Program-made: the position numbers and the translations under genes
Shown: one piece after another, positions 63,001 through 64,000 of the stretch
How the letters are laid out: every line of letters starts with the position of its first letter
How positions within the stretch are numbered: the first letter of the stretch is position 1
Notes under the pieces: model-generated
Seen by the model: only the letters and a program-made list of their open reading frames with translations
The model's database searches: none
What the model was told of the DNA's origin: nothing
NCBI GenBank assembly: GCA_905331475.1
Contig: CAJNYU010000474.1
Coordinates: forward strand, 149,270-213,269
Direction of reading: 5' to 3'
DNA from: Rotaria socialis
Taxonomy: Eukaryota > Rotifera > Eurotatoria > Philodinida > Philodinidae
DNA length: 64,000 nt

Positions 63001-63285
63001 GTCTCTGGAGCAGATTATAGTGTTGTAGTCAATGAAGAAGTGCAAGTTGGCATTGTCGCTGATAATTCAAATATTATCATTGGTCCTTATGAAGAAATCG
63101 TCACGCCTAATATAGATGTTAGAATTACAGCTAAATTAACAACCATGATTTCACTTTTGGCTCCTCTATTAGCAGGTAGCATTCATTTGTCTTTATCAGG
63201 TTTTATTAATGTTACAATTGATAATCAACTTAATCTGATTCAGCTTCCAATTACACTACTTGACATATCAAGCACTCAAGATTGA
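60028..63285 (+). CDS. Large type II membrane protein, DUF3712-like repeats (4 exons, 1009 aa)
   Basis: Exons are 60028-60847, 60904-61861, 61937-62916 and 63014-63285. The last join uses a weak donor (A|gtccta) and is the least certain. A Ser/Lys-rich cytoplasmic N-terminus (~80 aa) ends in GFRVRRNRF. One transmembrane helix follows (ISLCTAISLLLIGIVIIIVF). The remaining ~900 residues are extracellular or lumenal. They comprise repeated beta-rich modules with strands such as LPPLIINVDNVGTV, GPLNINGIVVNNSVSLVGL and IGNVTLTDIPVNDTLHLVGY, a pattern resembling the DUF3712 proteins of fungi. Ligand and role are unknown. Family resemblance is from memory of the repeat pattern, not an alignment. If the intron at 62917 is not real, the protein would end at 63020 after an unrelated tail. 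Confidence 0.75.
62917..63013 (+). repeat. Odd 97-nt intron or insertion with GTACG repeats
   Basis: The stretch contains ACGGTACGGTACGATACGGT and is flanked by CAATACCGT (from 62936) and its exact complement ACGGTATTG, a small hairpin. It is far richer in G+C than the exons around it. Removing 62917-63013 as a GT-AG intron restores the reading frame exactly; reading through leads to TAG at 63018-63020. Confidence 0.6.
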
Positions 63286-64000
63286 TTGATGTAACTTATA
63301 TGCCATCATACTATTACTGTTTTATTATTTTTTTCTTTTAATTTTAAAAATGATTGTATAATGAGACATGACAATCTAATTTTCATGAAAATTTCTTTTT
63401 TAAAATAAATCAAAAATGGGCAATGGTCTATTCGTGATTATTAGGGGTTGATGTTCTCCCTTCGTGTATTACTAAAATCGATAACTAACAACAAAGCAAA
63501 CAACAACATGTTGTATACATACACATATCTCGCTTTCTCTCCTCCGTTGAGAAGACAGCATATATATTTATACATTTATATATATGATGATATATATGGT
63601 GGATGATTAGATAGAAGAAGAAAATGAGTGGCATAATAATATGTCAGGGTAGGTCTGTAACAGTGATTATACTGGCTCCATTTGAATATCCCCAGGTCGA
63701 GCATTACGACGACTAGATACGGCCGTATATGGGCCGTATTTTAACGTTTTGGTATGCGCCATATTACGGCCGTAATTCTGAACAAAAAGAAAAATACATG
63801 CATAAACCCCTCCGATCGATAGTGAGCACACTACAGACATCAATTCTACTACATTTCCATAGAAATCACACTAAGAAATGCAAGCAGCCAAAAAGCCTAT
63901 TCCAAATCACACCGAAAGTCACAGAAATCATACTTCCAACGGATCTTTTCGGAACAATGTCCCCATGTGTTTCATTACGATGAAACTGTGGCGCAGTTAC
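63286..64000. other. 3' flank with the start of a repeat
   Basis: No gene is supported. CCCAGGTCGAGCATTACGAC at about 63692 matches the tip of the element at 38396, so a CCCAGG-family copy probably begins here and runs out of the window. The words TACGGCCGTA and TTACGGCCGTAA follow at 63719-63776. An 84-codon frame at 63729-63983 overlaps this repeat and is not supported as a gene. Confidence 0.5.

Noticed and set aside
63729-63983. 84-codon + frame at the end of the window
   Set aside because: It overlaps the ACGGCCGT repeat region, starts inside it and has no recognisable product.

Overview
The window is animal nuclear DNA. It is strongly AT-rich, and its genes are split by GT-AG introns that are mostly 45-75 nt long. 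Nearly every protein has a clear metazoan counterpart. The combination of tiny introns, tightly packed genes, N/S/T-rich proteins, many short hAT-type inverted-repeat elements and genes that look foreign suggests a rotifer, most likely a bdelloid. That assignment is inference. No bacterial operon, CRISPR array, rRNA gene or convincing tRNA gene was seen. All exon joins below were derived by hand from splice sites and reading frame, and each joined coding length is a multiple of three.

Layout. 1-3.8 kb: kinesin light chain (+). 6.0-8.2 kb: an isoprenoid synthase with an unusual second half (-). 8.5-9.3 kb: one inverted-repeat element nested inside another. 9.6-10.6 kb: unknown protein (-). 11.2-15.9 kb: SRP72 (-). 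16.0-22.8 kb: ASCC2 (-), with a complete calcineurin-B-like gene on the opposite strand inside one of its introns. 24.4-29.2 kb: SAP130 (+). 29.9-33.9 kb: GALK2 (+), one intron of which holds a nest of inverted-repeat elements with perfect 8-bp target duplications. 34-37.9 kb: gene relics and repeats. 38.0-45.1 kb: a 1161-residue coiled-coil protein (+). 46.4-53.5 kb: four closely spaced genes on the + strand: WDSUB1, UMP-CMP kinase, IMMP2L and a Tudor-domain protein. 55.2-58.1 kb: a small secreted acidic protein (-), an intronless unknown (+) and a nuclear-receptor pseudogene (-). 60.0-63.3 kb: a large type II membrane protein resembling fungal DUF3712 proteins (+). The window ends in repeat sequence.

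The genes do not form one pathway. They are housekeeping functions: transport (KLC), protein targeting (SRP72), ribosome and alkylation surveillance (ASCC2), chromatin repression (SAP130), sugar and nucleotide kinases, mitochondrial processing (IMMP2L) and ubiquitination (WDSUB1). The points of most interest are the two-part isoprenoid synthase, the nested hairpin elements in the GALK2 intron, the nested opposite-strand gene, the heavily damaged nuclear receptor, and the run of genes with a splice-acceptor-like signal just before the start codon, as expected if spliced-leader trans-splicing is used.
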